Positions 32,835 through 44,276 of a stretch of DNA of 64,000 nt are shown here, piece by piece. The stretch comes from Magnaporthiopsis rhizophila (lineage: Eukaryota; Ascomycota; Sordariomycetes; Magnaporthales; Magnaporthaceae): the NCBI GenBank assembly GCA_003049465.1, contig PYSS01000002.1, positions 496,001 to 560,000 on the forward strand, read 5' to 3'. Every line of letters starts with the position of its first letter. The stretch's first letter is position 1. Made by a program: the position numbers and the translations under genes. Below the pieces are notes generated by a model, which saw only the letters and a list, made by a program, of their open reading frames with translations, was not told where the DNA came from and did not search any database.

Positions 32835-33815
32835 GTTGGGCGGTGGTGGATGGATGAGATGTAGAATAAGGGTGGAGCTGAAATGTGGATGGAAAGATGA
32901 AGAAGATTTGAGTGTTTTGGCGGTTGTGAAGATGCGATGATGTGAAGAGATGCTGGATGATTGTGATGATGATGGAAGGTTGATACTCGACATTGACGTC
33001 CGGAACCACGACGTTTATATACACACATCGCCCTCATAACGGCATCACCATCAGCATCGGCGTCTACGGAGACGGAGGCACATCACGAAAGCCCAGTAAG
33101 CTTCGTCTCCGCGATGAAGCTATTTTTTGCCCTGGTCTCGCCCGAAGCCTCCTCCACTGCTTGTGGGAGTGTTTCTTTCCAGGGGCTTCGCCTCCCTGAT
33201 GGCCCTATTTTGGCCCAGTAAGCCCATTCTTAGCAAGCAAGATGGCCTCCCTCTGTCTGGGGTTTCTTGATGTGGGCGCTCTCACCGAGGAAGCATCAGA
33301 CCTAGGGTTATGGCTGGCCTCGCAGATCCTTGCCTTCAGGAGCTTCGTTATCCAGCAGCGTAGCGATGAGGCTGCTCTGCCTCAGAGGCTTCCTTGCCGG
33401 GAGATCTAGCGCGGACAATGTACGCCAAGGGATTATTATTGTTATGTGAGATGATCCAAGGTTGGGATGGGCATCCTGCGGCCGCCTTAATGTGGGAATA
33501 GTAAGATCAGGCCAGCAGGGCCAGAGAGAGTAGGTGGGGCAAGGACCCGCGCTTAATGCTGCGCCGTGTGGCCATGCCCAGATTGACGGCGATAGAAGGG
33601 GCCTAACCGGACCTGAGCACACACCCACCTCGCATTCAGGATTAGTGGCCTTGGCGCCTCAGTGTGCTATAGCCGCGCAGGACACAGCCAGATGATGACT
33701 TGGATGAGGGTTCACTTTTCCCAAGATGCATGAACCCAAACCAGTACCTACCTTACACGCCGATTCCATCACGGCAATCGGCCGGATCCAAAGGAAGCAG
33801 GAATACCTGATCACA
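32835..33815. other. Divergent intergenic region
   Basis: Shared upstream region of the small secreted protein (-) and the broken F-box/ankyrin gene (+). It contains the TATA-like site, an imperfect palindrome AGCTTC..GAAGCT near 33100-33122, and a GTACCTACC motif near 33744-33752. No gene supported. Confidence 0.5.
33014..33021 (-). promoter_or_regulatory. TATA-box-like element
   Basis: TATATAAA on the minus strand, 180 bases upstream of the small secreted protein's start codon. Position and sequence fit a core promoter for a regulated, secreted-protein gene. Confidence 0.45.
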
Positions 33816-35647
33816 ATGCCTACCTTCGACTTTCGCAGCCTTCCCACGGAGCTCCGCGAGCAGATCGTCCAATTTGCTATTCAGACGAGGACATTCAAGA
33901 GGGCCCTTAGGCTGAGGTTCGTCAGCAGTAAGTCATGGCCGCTCTTCTCGAATGCGTTCCGTACTAAATATGGTCACAGGGGTATGGCTGGCGCTGGTGG
34001 AGCATGACATGTTTCGTACCCATTTACTGGATCAGGCCGTCCAGGCCGCCCTGGACGAACAGCATAGCGGAATGGACCACCTCTACGACGGCGAGAACGC
34101 GATTCCCCATAGCCCAAGGGGGCGGGACACACCTTGGCTGAGTTTCCTCAAGCGCTACGTCGTCCACTGCGTCCTCACCAGGCCGAACATCACCCCCAAG
34201 TGCCCGGAAACGCTGCTTCACCGCGCCGCCGCCCGCCTTGCCGAGCTCCTCGGCGAAAGTAGCGAGGACGCGGTGGGCAGGCACATGGCACTCGTCTGTC
34301 AGGTGGCGTTCTGGGACCTCTTATGCCCTGGTGGGTTCCGTATAGAAACGGGTTACAGCCCCAACGCCTACATCACCTCCCCCTTCAAGCCAGCCTACCA
34401 CAACCAAGGGGATGCTTCGCTAAAGGAGCTACTTCTCGGGGTGGCCATTCATTTGCGCAACGTGCAGCTGGCTAATAAGATATACTCAATGGACCCTAGG
34501 GAGTTGTGGGACGTGGAGCTGTGCGAAGAGATTTACGCCGCGCGGCCTAGAGATCTGAGTGGTACGCTGGGGGCGATACAGGCGAGGGAGGAGGGTCGGG
34601 CAGCGTGCGCGGCGTCATACGGCGGTCGAGACGTGTTCCTGCTGGTCAACGCGAGGTAGTTTGGCTTGGAGTCGGAGGTGGATATCCGACGAGAGTACAG
34701 CGCCGATGCACTCATGGAATGCTTGCTGCAAGCGTCGACCCATGGCGGCGACGCGGAAGTCATGCACCTCTTGCTCGACGCCGGGGAGCCTTGGCAGTTA
34801 GACCAACCTGAGGCCTGGTCCCACCACATGCTCCGGGGCGCGCTGGTTCACGCCTCGACGCCAGAGATACTGGAACGTCTGGTCCGGCTGGCAGGCCCGG
34901 GCTTTTCGCTACAGAGCAGCACCAACCACTTCTTGGCGGACGGCAGCACCTGCTCCTGGGCCACGCCCATGGCCGGCCGTCTGGACCACCACGCCGCCAC
35001 CGGCAACACGGCCATGGTGCGGTACCTCATCGACCAGCACGGCGCCGCCGCCTTCCTCAACAACCCGGACCAGGCCTCGTTGCCGGCCCACCCCACGACG
35101 GAGACGGCAGCCGCCGACCTGAGAGCCCACGGCTGGCTGAGCCCCTCCTACCGCTCCCTGCGACCCCGGGCGGAACGGCACGGGACAGAGCACAGGCCGC
35201 TGCTGCGCGCCGTCGAGGCCGGCGCCGACGACACGGTGACGCTACTACTGGACCGCGGCGCCGACCCCAACGCGCACCTCGTGGGCGTCACGCCGCTGAA
35301 TGAGGCGGTGCGGCGCTGCAAACCTGCGCATCGCGCGCCTGTTGCTGCAGCGCGGCGCCGACCCCAACCTCGGCACGCCGCCGCCCGTCGCGCTAGCCGT
35401 CGCGGCCGAGGACACGGCCATGCTCGCGCTGCTGCTGGACGCGGGCGCCGTCGTCGACACGCCCGAGACGGGCGGCTGGGCCGCGGCGCTGGCCCGGCGC
35501 GACGGGCTCGAGTCTATGCTCGACGTGCTCGAGGGCCTCGGCGTCGAGCGCGATGCGGCGTGGCACCACGTGCCGTCGCTGGAGGAGTTTGTAATGGGCG
35601 ACAAGTACTTTGGGCTGCTATGTTGGCCACCCCTCGGAATGCGGTGA
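33816..35647 (+). pseudogene. F-box/ankyrin-repeat gene, broken
   Basis: Starts MPTFDFRSLPTELREQIVQF, an F-box-like N-terminus, spliced at 33929/33982 to VWLALVEHDMFRTHLLDQAV. The frame is then open to a TAG at 34657-34659 (after VFLLVNAR), yet the same frame continues at once with FGLESEVDIRREYSADALME and ankyrin-like units (VMHLLLDAG, VRYLIDQHGAAAFL, TVTLLLDRGADPN). A one-base insertion near 35320-35322 then shifts the frame in the middle of an ankyrin repeat; the right reading resumes as NLRIARLLLQRGADPN and stops at 35645. Both breaks fall in otherwise good coding sequence, so this is either a young pseudogene or two sequencing errors. The stop fits a CAG-to-TAG change, a CpA transition as made by repeat-induced point mutation, but the gene is not otherwise AT-rich. 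I give no repaired protein. Confidence 0.75.
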
Positions 35648-36546
35648 AGAGTTCCTTTGATGAAACCTGGAGAGAAGAGGCTGATGCGTGGGTAGGTTCG
35701 AAAAAAAAAAAAAAAAAATCTGATAGGGTTGGCTTCCTGTTTAGTACCACTTGATATTGAGTACAGTAGCAACGATTTTACCTGTCTAGTTTCAATTCCT
35801 ATCCCAGGGCTTGTTACAAACAGGCCTTCTGCTCCTAGGAAAGGGCACCTAGGGGCGGTACTGAGCAGTGCTGGGTGCAAGGTCGCCTTGCACTGGCCTG
35901 GGGACGGTCTCGGTAACAGAGGTCTAGATTGCTTGCCCAAAGTGGATGCCTTGGAGTTAATTTTGGTCGATTGATGCCGACCGCACTTACCATGTCCCCA
36001 CTTGACCATATCACGCGACCCTCTAAGTGTTCCCAGCCGAACGGGGTGAGCTGCCTTGGGCGTGGGCTTCCTAGCCCACACCCGTGTGCCACCCTGTGCT
36101 CTTAACTAGCCTACTCCGTGCTGTTAACCATCAATCCTTAGGTCTTCCTAGATCCCTAATTCCTGCTTTCGTTCAGGACAATAAAAAGCACCTCGTGCCT
36201 CGCCTAATCCATCCCCGACTTATTCTCTTTAACGTCTAGCAGATGATCCCGATTATACGTTTTGTATATACATATTCACCCCTTTCGACTTTTACAAGCC
36301 ATGGGGAATAACCGCGAATCTAGATACAAATGTGATAAAATCCGTACTTTCAACACGACTGTTGTTATATATAACCTGGTGAAAAAGACCCTTTCGACCT
36401 AGTTTCGATTCCGCATCGTGTATAAGTTAGGGGTATAATATGCACCACTATACCTCCGAATAATCCGGACTATATGAAACCATTTACTAATTAAAATAGC
36501 GGCCCCAAATAAGAAATAAATAAACCAACGCAACCCTTTAAAAAGC

Positions 36547-36586
<40 letters not shown>

Positions 36587-36698
36587 CCTTTATTTTGTTT
36601 CTTTATGCTTTTTACGATACCTGCCTGAGCGGCCAAAACAAGCTCAAAACACGTTTATGTCACCGTCACACTAGAGCGCGGGTCGGNCGGATACTCAC
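35648..36698. other. AT-rich spacer with poly(T) and N
   Basis: About 1 kb without a gene. From about 36110 the base composition becomes clearly AT-rich compared with neighbours, ending in a T39 run and an N at 36687. It may be degraded repeat sequence, but I recognise no element. Confidence 0.5.
36548..36586. repeat. Poly(T) 39-mer
   Basis: Pure T run at the end of an AT-rich spacer, followed 100 bases later by an N. Confidence 0.95.
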
Positions 36699-38297
36699 TC
36701 ATGTTTCTCGTTTCCATTTCTGGCTCTTCTTCTGCTGTTCGCCATCCTCCGCCTCGCCACCCTCACCCGGACTCGCGGCGGCATCCTTGCCCCACAGGTC
36801 CAGGAGCGGGAACGGGAAAGCGCCCGCGTAGAGAAAAGTGTCCGTCTTGGAGTCCCACCACAGCGGCTTCTTCTTATCCCTGGCGTACTCCACGATGTAC
36901 CCCGCCCCTCCGCGCGGGAAACCGCGGCGCGGCGACGTCGGGGGGCCGCCGATGACGGCCTCGGCGATCAGCTCCTCCTTCTTCGTCTTGACATTCCCAT
37001 CGGCAGCAGCAGCAGCAGCGACATCGTTTTCGCCCTCGTCGGGAGAAACCATACCGAGCGATTTCTCCAACCGCCGAATCTCCTGCTTCAGCTGCGCTTT
37101 TGCCGCCCTCCGACGAGGACCGGTCCTCTCGGCCTCGCCGTCGTCGTTGTTGCCGTTGTCGTTGTCATCGATAACATCCTTCTCCTCCTCCCCCGGCTCG
37201 GACAAGCGCCTCTGCCTCTTCCTCGACGGGCGCGGCACCGCATCCCACCCGTGTTTGCGGACATCGAGGGAGGCGACGGCGGCGTCGATGTCAGTGGCCT
37301 CGGTGGCTGCTGCCGCTGCCGCTGCTGCTGCTGAGGCATCGGCCCGGCGCTTGTCCGCCTCGGCCGTGGCGCGGCAGACCTCGACGTGGGCGTCGCGGAT
37401 GCGGCGGCGCGCGTCGTTCAACGACCTGGCGATCCGCCTCTCGCCGTGCTGCGAGAGCGGAGGGAACGCCAGGCCGCGACCGTGCGTTGTGGACTTGCCC
37501 TGCAGCGTGAGGCTGTGTGCCTCCATCTCGCGGAGGTGCCTCAGCAGCCGGGGGATCCTGCGCCGGGCGCGCCTGGCGAGTCGCTCATACGTGGAAACTT
37601 GGTCGTCGCTGTCGCTGTCGCTGCTGCTGCCGCCGCTGCTCTCACTGCTGCTGCCTCTGCTGCTGTTCGAGGAGGGCTCTCGTGTTGTGAGCGCAATGTG
37701 GCCCGTCGTGAAGTCGGGGTCGCTTGCAGCCCGGGACCACGACCCAGGCCGGAGGGTCATACGGTGTCCGCGGGCCGCATGGAGCCATTGGAAATTCTCC
37801 TGCAGTCGCTGCCAGGCATCCCTGGCAGCCGTCCGATAATGTCCACTCATGCTCGTGGAGCGTTCCGCGCGTGGCTTCAGGTATTCTATCGACCGCAGGT
37901 CACGCCTGATCATACGCTCGATCCACAGCTCCTCGGGCGTCTTCTCGTGCCGCGGGGTCTGGTCGTGGCCGCCCAGTATCAAGGGGCCGTACTTGAGAAT
38001 TATTTCCTTCTCGCTGTACCCCTTGAACGTTTCATTGGGGTCCGGAAATATCCGGGGGGAGGGCCGTTGCCCACGAAGAGGCCTGTCGCCGCCGCTGCCG
38101 CCGAACAGCTCCCGTTCATTCACAGCCGGGGATGGCGAGGGGATGGCTTGACTCGTGGGACGCGGACGCGGCTGTGCCGACCAGAGACTCTTGGCGGGCC
38201 AGCCTGTGTCGAAGCTGCCGCCAAGCTGCGCGTCCGCGGGAGTGGGCGAGATTGCCTGGTGGGGCGCCTCTTGCGCCTCGTCAGCCTCGTGTGCCAT
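36699..38297 (-). CDS. Unrecognised charged, low-complexity protein
   Basis: A 532-residue single-exon protein I cannot assign. I start at MAHEADEAQEAPHQ; another in-frame ATG at 38393 would add 32 residues. A middle section has ELWIERMIRRDLRSIEYLKP and AWQRLQENFQWLHAARGH; then come Ser/Asp-rich and basic stretches (RLARRARRRIPRLLRHLREM), a polyalanine run, and the nuclear-localisation-like PSRKRQRRL. The C-terminus has a possible folded end, YARDKKKPLWWDSKTDTFLY. The composition suggests a nuclear, largely disordered protein. No enzyme motif is seen, and the role is unknown. Confidence 0.65.
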   Translation of the reverse strand: MAHEADEAQEAPHQAISPTPADAQLGGSFDTGWPAKSLWSAQPRPRPTSQAIPSPSPAVNERELFGGSGGDRPLRGQRPSPRIFPDPNETFKGYSEKEIILKYGPLILGGHDQTPRHEKTPEELWIERMIRRDLRSIEYLKPRAERSTSMSGHYRTAARDAWQRLQENFQWLHAARGHRMTLRPGSWSRAASDPDFTTGHIALTTREPSSNSSRGSSSESSGGSSSDSDSDDQVSTYERLARRARRRIPRLLRHLREMEAHSLTLQGKSTTHGRGLAFPPLSQHGERRIARSLNDARRRIRDAHVEVCRATAEADKRRADASAAAAAAAAATEATDIDAAVASLDVRKHGWDAVPRPSRKRQRRLSEPGEEEKDVIDDNDNGNNDDGEAERTGPRRRAAKAQLKQEIRRLEKSLGMVSPDEGENDVAAAAAADGNVKTKKEELIAEAVIGGPPTSPRRGFPRGGAGYIVEYARDKKKPLWWDSKTDTFLYAGAFPFPLLDLWGKDAAASPGEGGEAEDGEQQKKSQKWKRET

Positions 38298-40794
38298 GAT
38301 CGAAGAAGACGCGCTATTTTGTGCTCGAGGGTGTGTCAAGTTGGGATTCAGAAGTTTTGGTTGGCACCTAGGTAATACAGAAGGGGCCCCCATCTTGGTC
38401 ACTCAATCCAACCGACGGCACTTATAGCTCTTGACCAACGCCACACTAAATCGGCTCCGGTGTGCGACGGCTGTTCAGGACAAAGAACATTGAGGGAGCC
38501 ACCTATGTACCTCCTGACCGGATCCGGGAGCCCAAGAAAGGAACCGATAAACGCGCGGCCAGACGATAAAAGGTGACGTGCTTCCGACGCCCTAGCACTC
38601 CGGGTGCTCTCCTTTATTGCTGTCCACTTGCGGCCAGTCATATGCAATGTCCATGCTGCGCATTACAAGCTATCAGAGGGATGTCGCTCAAAGGGCACAA
38701 CCGAGGGGCAAATGGTAGCCCTGGGAAGCATGGCTTTTGAGGCGTCTGACATAAAACTAAACTGATCAAACGCTTCATCAAAGCATATTCTCAAATCGTT
38801 GGAGGAAAAAATGTATTAATCGGTAGTAATGGAATGACTCCACCGACGGGTGGAAAGCAAAGAACCAGATGGCCAAGCAAATCTCGGGGTTCCAAGAAAC
38901 AAAGAAAACAGACCTTCTGAAGTAGGGCCAGTTCAGAAGGAAAAACGGAGGGGAAGAGGTGGAAACGAGTCAAGGAAGAGTTCAAAAAATGTTCGAGGGA
39001 AAGAATAAGAATATGAGATAGCCCCTCCCAGGGTGATAACCTTGTATTGAAAAAGTACCTACCTCTAGTCTAGCTGTAGGGATCAAGCCAACCGCAACAT
39101 GGAATCGGCCTGGCAATCCTGACCTAGGAAGCCAGCCTTGAATTGTCTCATTCCCGACAGATAGGTCACGGGAGCAACAGGGAGAGCAAGATGCCCTCCC
39201 TCGGTGTCAAGAAGAGTCCGGTGTGGACCAGATCATGACTTCCATTCCAGAGGACCCCGCCCGGCCTTTGCGGATGAGCCGGGGAAGCATCGATAATCGG
39301 CTAATGCTGACGCCGAATGTGAGCGAATCTCTCTTGGAACGGGAAGAGTATCGAGGTATAGGAATGAAAAAGAGAAAGTATTAAAAGACGACGGCGAATG
39401 CCCTCCGTCTGCAGCCTTTGCGGAAGGGATGCCGGGCTTCTAGCCGTGATCGCACTGTACCACTTGGTAACAAAGCCATGGGTGCAAGGTGCAGAGATCG
39501 AGTCGCATTCCAACTTTGTTCTGAATGGAAAAAGAGTAGACCCTGTTGGTCGAGTTTAGCGCCAAGGCTAGGCAGTTTTCAGCCCCCGCTTCTGTCAGTA
39601 AATCTTGCTCGCTTCTCGTCTGTATATAAAAATACTTTACCTGTCACCAGCTCTTGGGGTGGCCTGGGGTGGTCGTCTGCGTATGTGAAAGTCTCACATG
39701 ACGCATTTTCCGTGCTTCGACCCGCAGCTCGCCCAGATGTCGGTAGTGCTGAGGGCAACTCGCCGAGTTTGGATGAAAACTCGCCCCTCCTAGCTGGGGC
39801 CTTCGGAGATGATCAAGAACCGCGCCAGACAAGGCAGCATTTGGGCATGCATCCTCAGTCCTCCGCCGTCGATTACGCCTGTCGCTATCATGGGGCTGAT
39901 TCGTCTGATGAATGCCGTCATTTCTGTCGTCACCTTGGGCGAGGTTCAAGGGTTGGGCAAGGCGTGTGCTGACGTTCACGGAAGCAAGGCGAAATTGCGA
40001 GCGCTTTATGGCTGAAAAGAGTCCTCGAAACTGATGATGCTGGCGAGAACAAGTGCGACAGCTATGCCTCTGCAGGTCCGCCGACAGAGCATTGGTGGCT
40101 ACGCGGATGCCCCATTCTAACCCCTCTTTGCTGCTCAGTGCTCTCCCGTTTTGTTGCTTGAAGATGGTGCCAAGAGAAGAATCGAGAAAAACGGTCCTAG
40201 TAGCCGAAGACGACGAGATAGAAAGATATAATCGTACAGTTAGGTCCCTTGTTTTGTGTTTTTCTTGATGTAGTTGACGGGCTCTGCTGCATCGCCGCCT
40301 CGCTAACCGACGATTGATCTCCGATATCCGATTTCCGCGTGAACAATCCAAATGGGTTGAAGGGTGATGAGGCGGGGTGCCTCCAAGATCGCCTGCTGAC
40401 CAGTTTCGTGTATTCCGCCGTGTTTTTGTTGCATTAAAGGGAGATAGAAGAGAGAGAGGGAGAGGAGGGTGACTGGGGTATCCGCCAGCAAGAATGACGA
40501 CCGTTTGCGACAAGCCGTCCGTGAGCAAGGAAGCAAGTGGCAAGGCGACCAGATCGGGCTTCTTCTTGTGGTCGAAATCAAGCAAAACGAAATAAATGAA
40601 AACTCAGTTGGTGGTGAGGTGACGAGGAAGCCGCTGACGAGGAAGCTTGTCGCAAGAAGTCGAATAACTCCAGAAGGCATCCTTTGGATATCTGATTTGC
40701 CCCCTTTGCGCCGCGGTACAAACATAAGAAAAGTGTTCCTACATTAAGTTAAATTGTCGATGTCTTGATGGTCACCAGCGCTGGAACCCGGACC
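38298..40794. other. Intergenic, 2.5 kb, no gene seen
   Basis: Upstream of the unrecognised protein gene and downstream of the TRA2-like gene, both leftward. Several open frames of 60-300 codons occur but none has coding-like composition, an ATG and a recognisable motif together. An AGTACCTACCTC motif is at 39055-39066. Confidence 0.5.
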
Positions 40795-42316
40795 TTAGCG
40801 GCGGTCAGATCCTGCAAAGATGTCTTGACTGTCAGTCGTGTGCGCCCGAGGCATGAGCGGTGGTGCGGAAAGATGTACCGTAGGGATCGCGGGAATCGCC
40901 GCGAGGGCCATCGTATCCGCCAGCCGGGGGAGGATCACGGGAGCGCGGGCCATCGCGGTCACGATCGAAGCGCTCGCGCTCGCGGTCCACGGGCGGGCGC
41001 CTATCGTCACGGGGACCACCGAAGCGGTCGCGCTCGTCGCGGTAACGATCAGATCGGTATCCGTCATCGCGGTCGCGACGACCGTAGCCACGGTCCTCAC
41101 GAGGAGGCGGACCACCGTTGCGGTCGTAGCCACGGTCATCGCGGTAGCTGCCGCCACCACCACGAGGCTCGCGGTCATCGTAGCGGCGATCGTAGCCGCG
41201 GTACCGGTAGGGGTCGTCGCGACCACCGTAGCCTCCACCACCACGACGACGATCATCGAAACGGCCGCCGCGGCCGCCACCACGCTCGCCCTCTAGGTCG
41301 ACGAGAGAAGGAAAATATCAGCCCACGATGTCCGACTTTACTCGACGGCAACCGTCGCACTAAAGAGTGTCTCTTGGAGAAACTGAAGGGGGTGATCATG
41401 TAATCTTACCTCGCTTCGGCGGGCCGAAGTACTTGCCCGGGGTGGGCGTGCGCGGGCGGTTGCGGCGGGCCTTCTCAATGCTGAGCGTGCGGCCCTCGAT
41501 CACCTCACCCTGCAGCCCCTCAATGGCAGCGTCGGCCTGCTCCGTGAGGACCATCTTGACGAAGCCGAAGCCACGCGACTCCTGAGTGTGGGGATCGCGC
41601 ATGATCTGGCACTTCTCGACCTCTCCATACTTCTCGAACATGCGTGTGACCTCGGCCTCAACGAGGCGCGGGTGAATGCCAGTGACGAAAAGGTTGGAGC
41701 CTGGGTTGTAGGCACCAGCCGACTCCTTGCGGTCGTCATCATCCTTGGGGATCGAGCTATTGTGAGGCGAGGATGAGGGTGATGTTAGCCGCGAGTCGCA
41801 AGGACAAGCCGTAGGCGAGAGTGGCGGCAACAGAGCCCAATACGCTCTGGAGAACATGAGGCGTCTGCGGCAAGGTAATGGTCATGGTGTAAGTGCTGAA
41901 TGAGGTCAAGACTTGCCGATCGCCATTGCTGGGAGAAGCCGAGCGGCGGCGTTCGACCACGTCGTCATTGCGAGGCGAAGCACTGCGGCGATCGTCGTAG
42001 TTGCGAGGAGGCTCGTCTGTGCGTTGGAAGAGAGTCAGAATACAAGTCGTCAATCGGGGCGCACGTGCTGCTGCGAGAAGTGGTGTCGCAAATGATTGAC
42101 GAGCACGGCGATGGTTTTTGCCAAATCGCGCGACGCGTCCCGGAGCAGGTGAGGAAGACGTGACGACGATGTGAGGATGATTTTGGTGGACGGTCGATTG
42201 CTTCTCGGTGCGAAACGCGTGATGAGAAGAAGAAAAAAAAAATGCTAGATTGAAAAGTACATACCCTCGAAACGGTCGCCATTCGCGGCTTCGTAGTCCA
42301 TCGAAGTGGTGGCCAT
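40795..42316 (-). CDS. TRA2-like RRM/RGG RNA-binding protein
   Basis: An SR-like splicing regulator resembling transformer-2. Five exons (42316-42265, 42016-41917, 41756-41410, 41292-40879, 40811-40795) keep frame and give 309 residues. The start is MATTSMDYEAANGDRFEG. A short RS-like stretch (RRSASPSNGDR) precedes one RRM with RNP2 LFVTGI and RNP1 SRGFGFVKM. Then comes RTPTPGKYFG, the Thr/Pro linker characteristic of TRA2 proteins. The C-terminal exon is a long RGG/RD region (GERGGGRGGRFDDRRRGGGG), ending SDRR. Intron 2 appears to use a GC donor (GATCG|GCAAGT) with a CTAAC branch site and AG acceptor; no GT donor restores frame. The last exon is only 17 bases. Confidence 0.88.
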
Positions 42317-44276
42317 GATTGCGTGAGACGCGTATCCAGTCGTCTTTCTGTCTTTCTGTCTGTGTTTCTTGAAGACGGGATCGCGGCTCGTCGTCGCGCG
42401 CTGTCTCTGTATCTGGCAGCGAGGCGAGGTTGCTGAGGCTTTCGTTTGTAGCAGATGGAGCAAACCAAACTTGTGCCAGAGCCGCAGGCGAGAAGACAAG
42501 AATGAGGAGCCTGCAAAGTGGAGACGGCTTAGCTAAGACGTCCAAGAGGGCCCAGCGGGCAGGCCGAGCGAGCGATTGACTCTAGATTCAATGCGAAAGT
42601 GCCCGGTCGGGGAGGGGAGCGTTTTCTCTTAAAATGTGGGTAATTATCAGGTACACACCTCGAGGACCCGGATCGATGGAACCACGATGTTTGGGTTGGC
42701 GACGGGGAGAGTTATTGGGGCTCGGAAAAGCGTTGGGGAAACGGAGGCGGAAGGGAGAAAAGGACAGAACAGCCCTAGACGGTGTGCACAAGATTCTTGT
42801 GCGCGCGGTCCCTTTTTTTTTTTTTTTTTTTTTTTTTTCCTTCCGTGAGGCTGTTGTTTTGCCTAGGATCAAAAGAAAAGAAAAGAAAAAAAGGAGTAAT
42901 TATAGCACAGAGGCTGCCGCATGAGGACTAGGCTTGCCTCGCTAATTTGAAGGCAACATCGGATGCGTTTGTTGTCTTCTGGTGCGGTCACAGAACGGGG
43001 CTCATCTCGCTCGGCGACGAAAACGGCAAGGCGCTCTGCATCGGGGCTGGTCTGCTCGTGCGCGTATCACCAACCAGGACGCTATCGGCAGGCTGTCGAC
43101 AAATGACAAATGACAGGCACGGTCCTGCAGGCTTCAACATGGACCCCTGACCATCTCGAGCACGTCACTGGCCCAGAAGACATCCACTGCTGCAGGGCGC
43201 AACTGACCGACATGCCAGCCCCCAAGGGCAGCAGCAGCAGTAGCGCCGTTGGCCAGACAGGATCGTCGAATTCCGTGCCACGAAAAGATTCCGGAAAAAC
43301 TCTTCGCCGTCACACAGCGAGTGTGATGATGGATACGCCACACGACAGCCAGGCGAGGCCAACCAAGCAAGCCCAGGTGGCGAGGATGCATTTGTGCGAC
43401 AGCAGCGGCGGCGAAGGACAGCTCCCCGCGGTGTCCTGTCGTGTTTCCTGAAAATGTCACGTTCTCGGTCCCCGCGATGCAGTGGCCTCTCTGATCGTCC
43501 GTGGGCTGGATCGAGCCTGCGATCGGAACCTGATTGGCCGGCATCATCTGCTACACCTAGGAAGTCTCTGTCGCCCCTTGGCAGTGCTCGACCGGGGAGG
43601 TCCGCCCGCACGTGGCCCAAAATCTCGACCACCAAACCCAAATTTGCGTTGCACCAAGCTCCCAGCATAAAAACACCTGCGGATCCCCTCAAACAAGATA
43701 GACAACAGATAGAAAAGGAAATATGAATTCCTTATGCGTAGTAAACATACAAGTAAAGTTTTACTAGCAAATTAAAACTGCGTATTGTGAAAGTCGCTCC
43801 TTTTGGCAGGTGAAGCAGGTGGTGCAGAGGTGCACGTTTTATTTTGAGCCTTGTGTTCTGATCACGGCGCACAGTGCCTTGAAACCCGCGCCCGGCCCGG
43901 TCCCGGATTGTGAAAAGGCTATGGGGCCCCACAGTGTCCCGAGAAAACCCCGCGGCCCCGATGGTTTGGGGTTTGGAGATGATAAAGCCTACCGAGGGCA
44001 GAGAGAGAGATCTTGGCAAGGTGGTGGAGTCTCCATGTCTCTCACGCAATTTCACGATACGCTGTATGGCTGCTGGTGCCAAGCCAACCCGACTCATATC
44101 CATCAGAACCCGGGGAGCTGGCCAGTGTTACCCAGGTAGTTCCGTAGGGACCGCGGGTACTTCCGAATAACCATATTTATACGTATCGGATCCAATACAT
44201 CTAGGTTTGCACAAACAACCTAGATCTCGCTCTAGATCATCGCCACTCACCCACCTGCCATTACCAACTGCCCAAG
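42317..44276. other. Divergent intergenic region TRA2-like / GGT
   Basis: Nearly 2 kb between head-to-head genes, with a T26 run (42813-42838). A short ATG frame at 43212 (Ser-rich, 80 codons) has no support beyond being open. No gene called. Confidence 0.5.
42813..42838. repeat. Poly(T) 26-mer
   Basis: Pure T run about 500 bases upstream of the TRA2-like gene start. Confidence 0.95.

Noticed and set aside
33030..33650. Transposon relic
   Set aside because: Only a short imperfect palindrome and a few echoing words were seen; no terminal repeats, coding remnants or target duplication.
34650..34710. Intron explaining the in-frame TAG
   Set aside because: The available GT/AG pairs are too short or change the frame of the following ankyrin-like sequence.
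35300..35350. Intron explaining the ankyrin frameshift (GTGCGG to CTGCAG)
   Set aside because: It would be in frame but would delete the middle of a well-formed ankyrin repeat; a one-base insertion explains the sequence better.
39644..40585. 313-codon minus-strand open frame
   Set aside because: Mixed composition without any motif or coding bias, and matching open frames occur on the other strand; I see no support for a gene.
40765..41403. Plus-strand frame rich in Arg/His/Gly opposite the TRA2-like RGG exon
   Set aside because: It is the antisense of RGG codons; the minus-strand frame splices into a conserved RRM protein.
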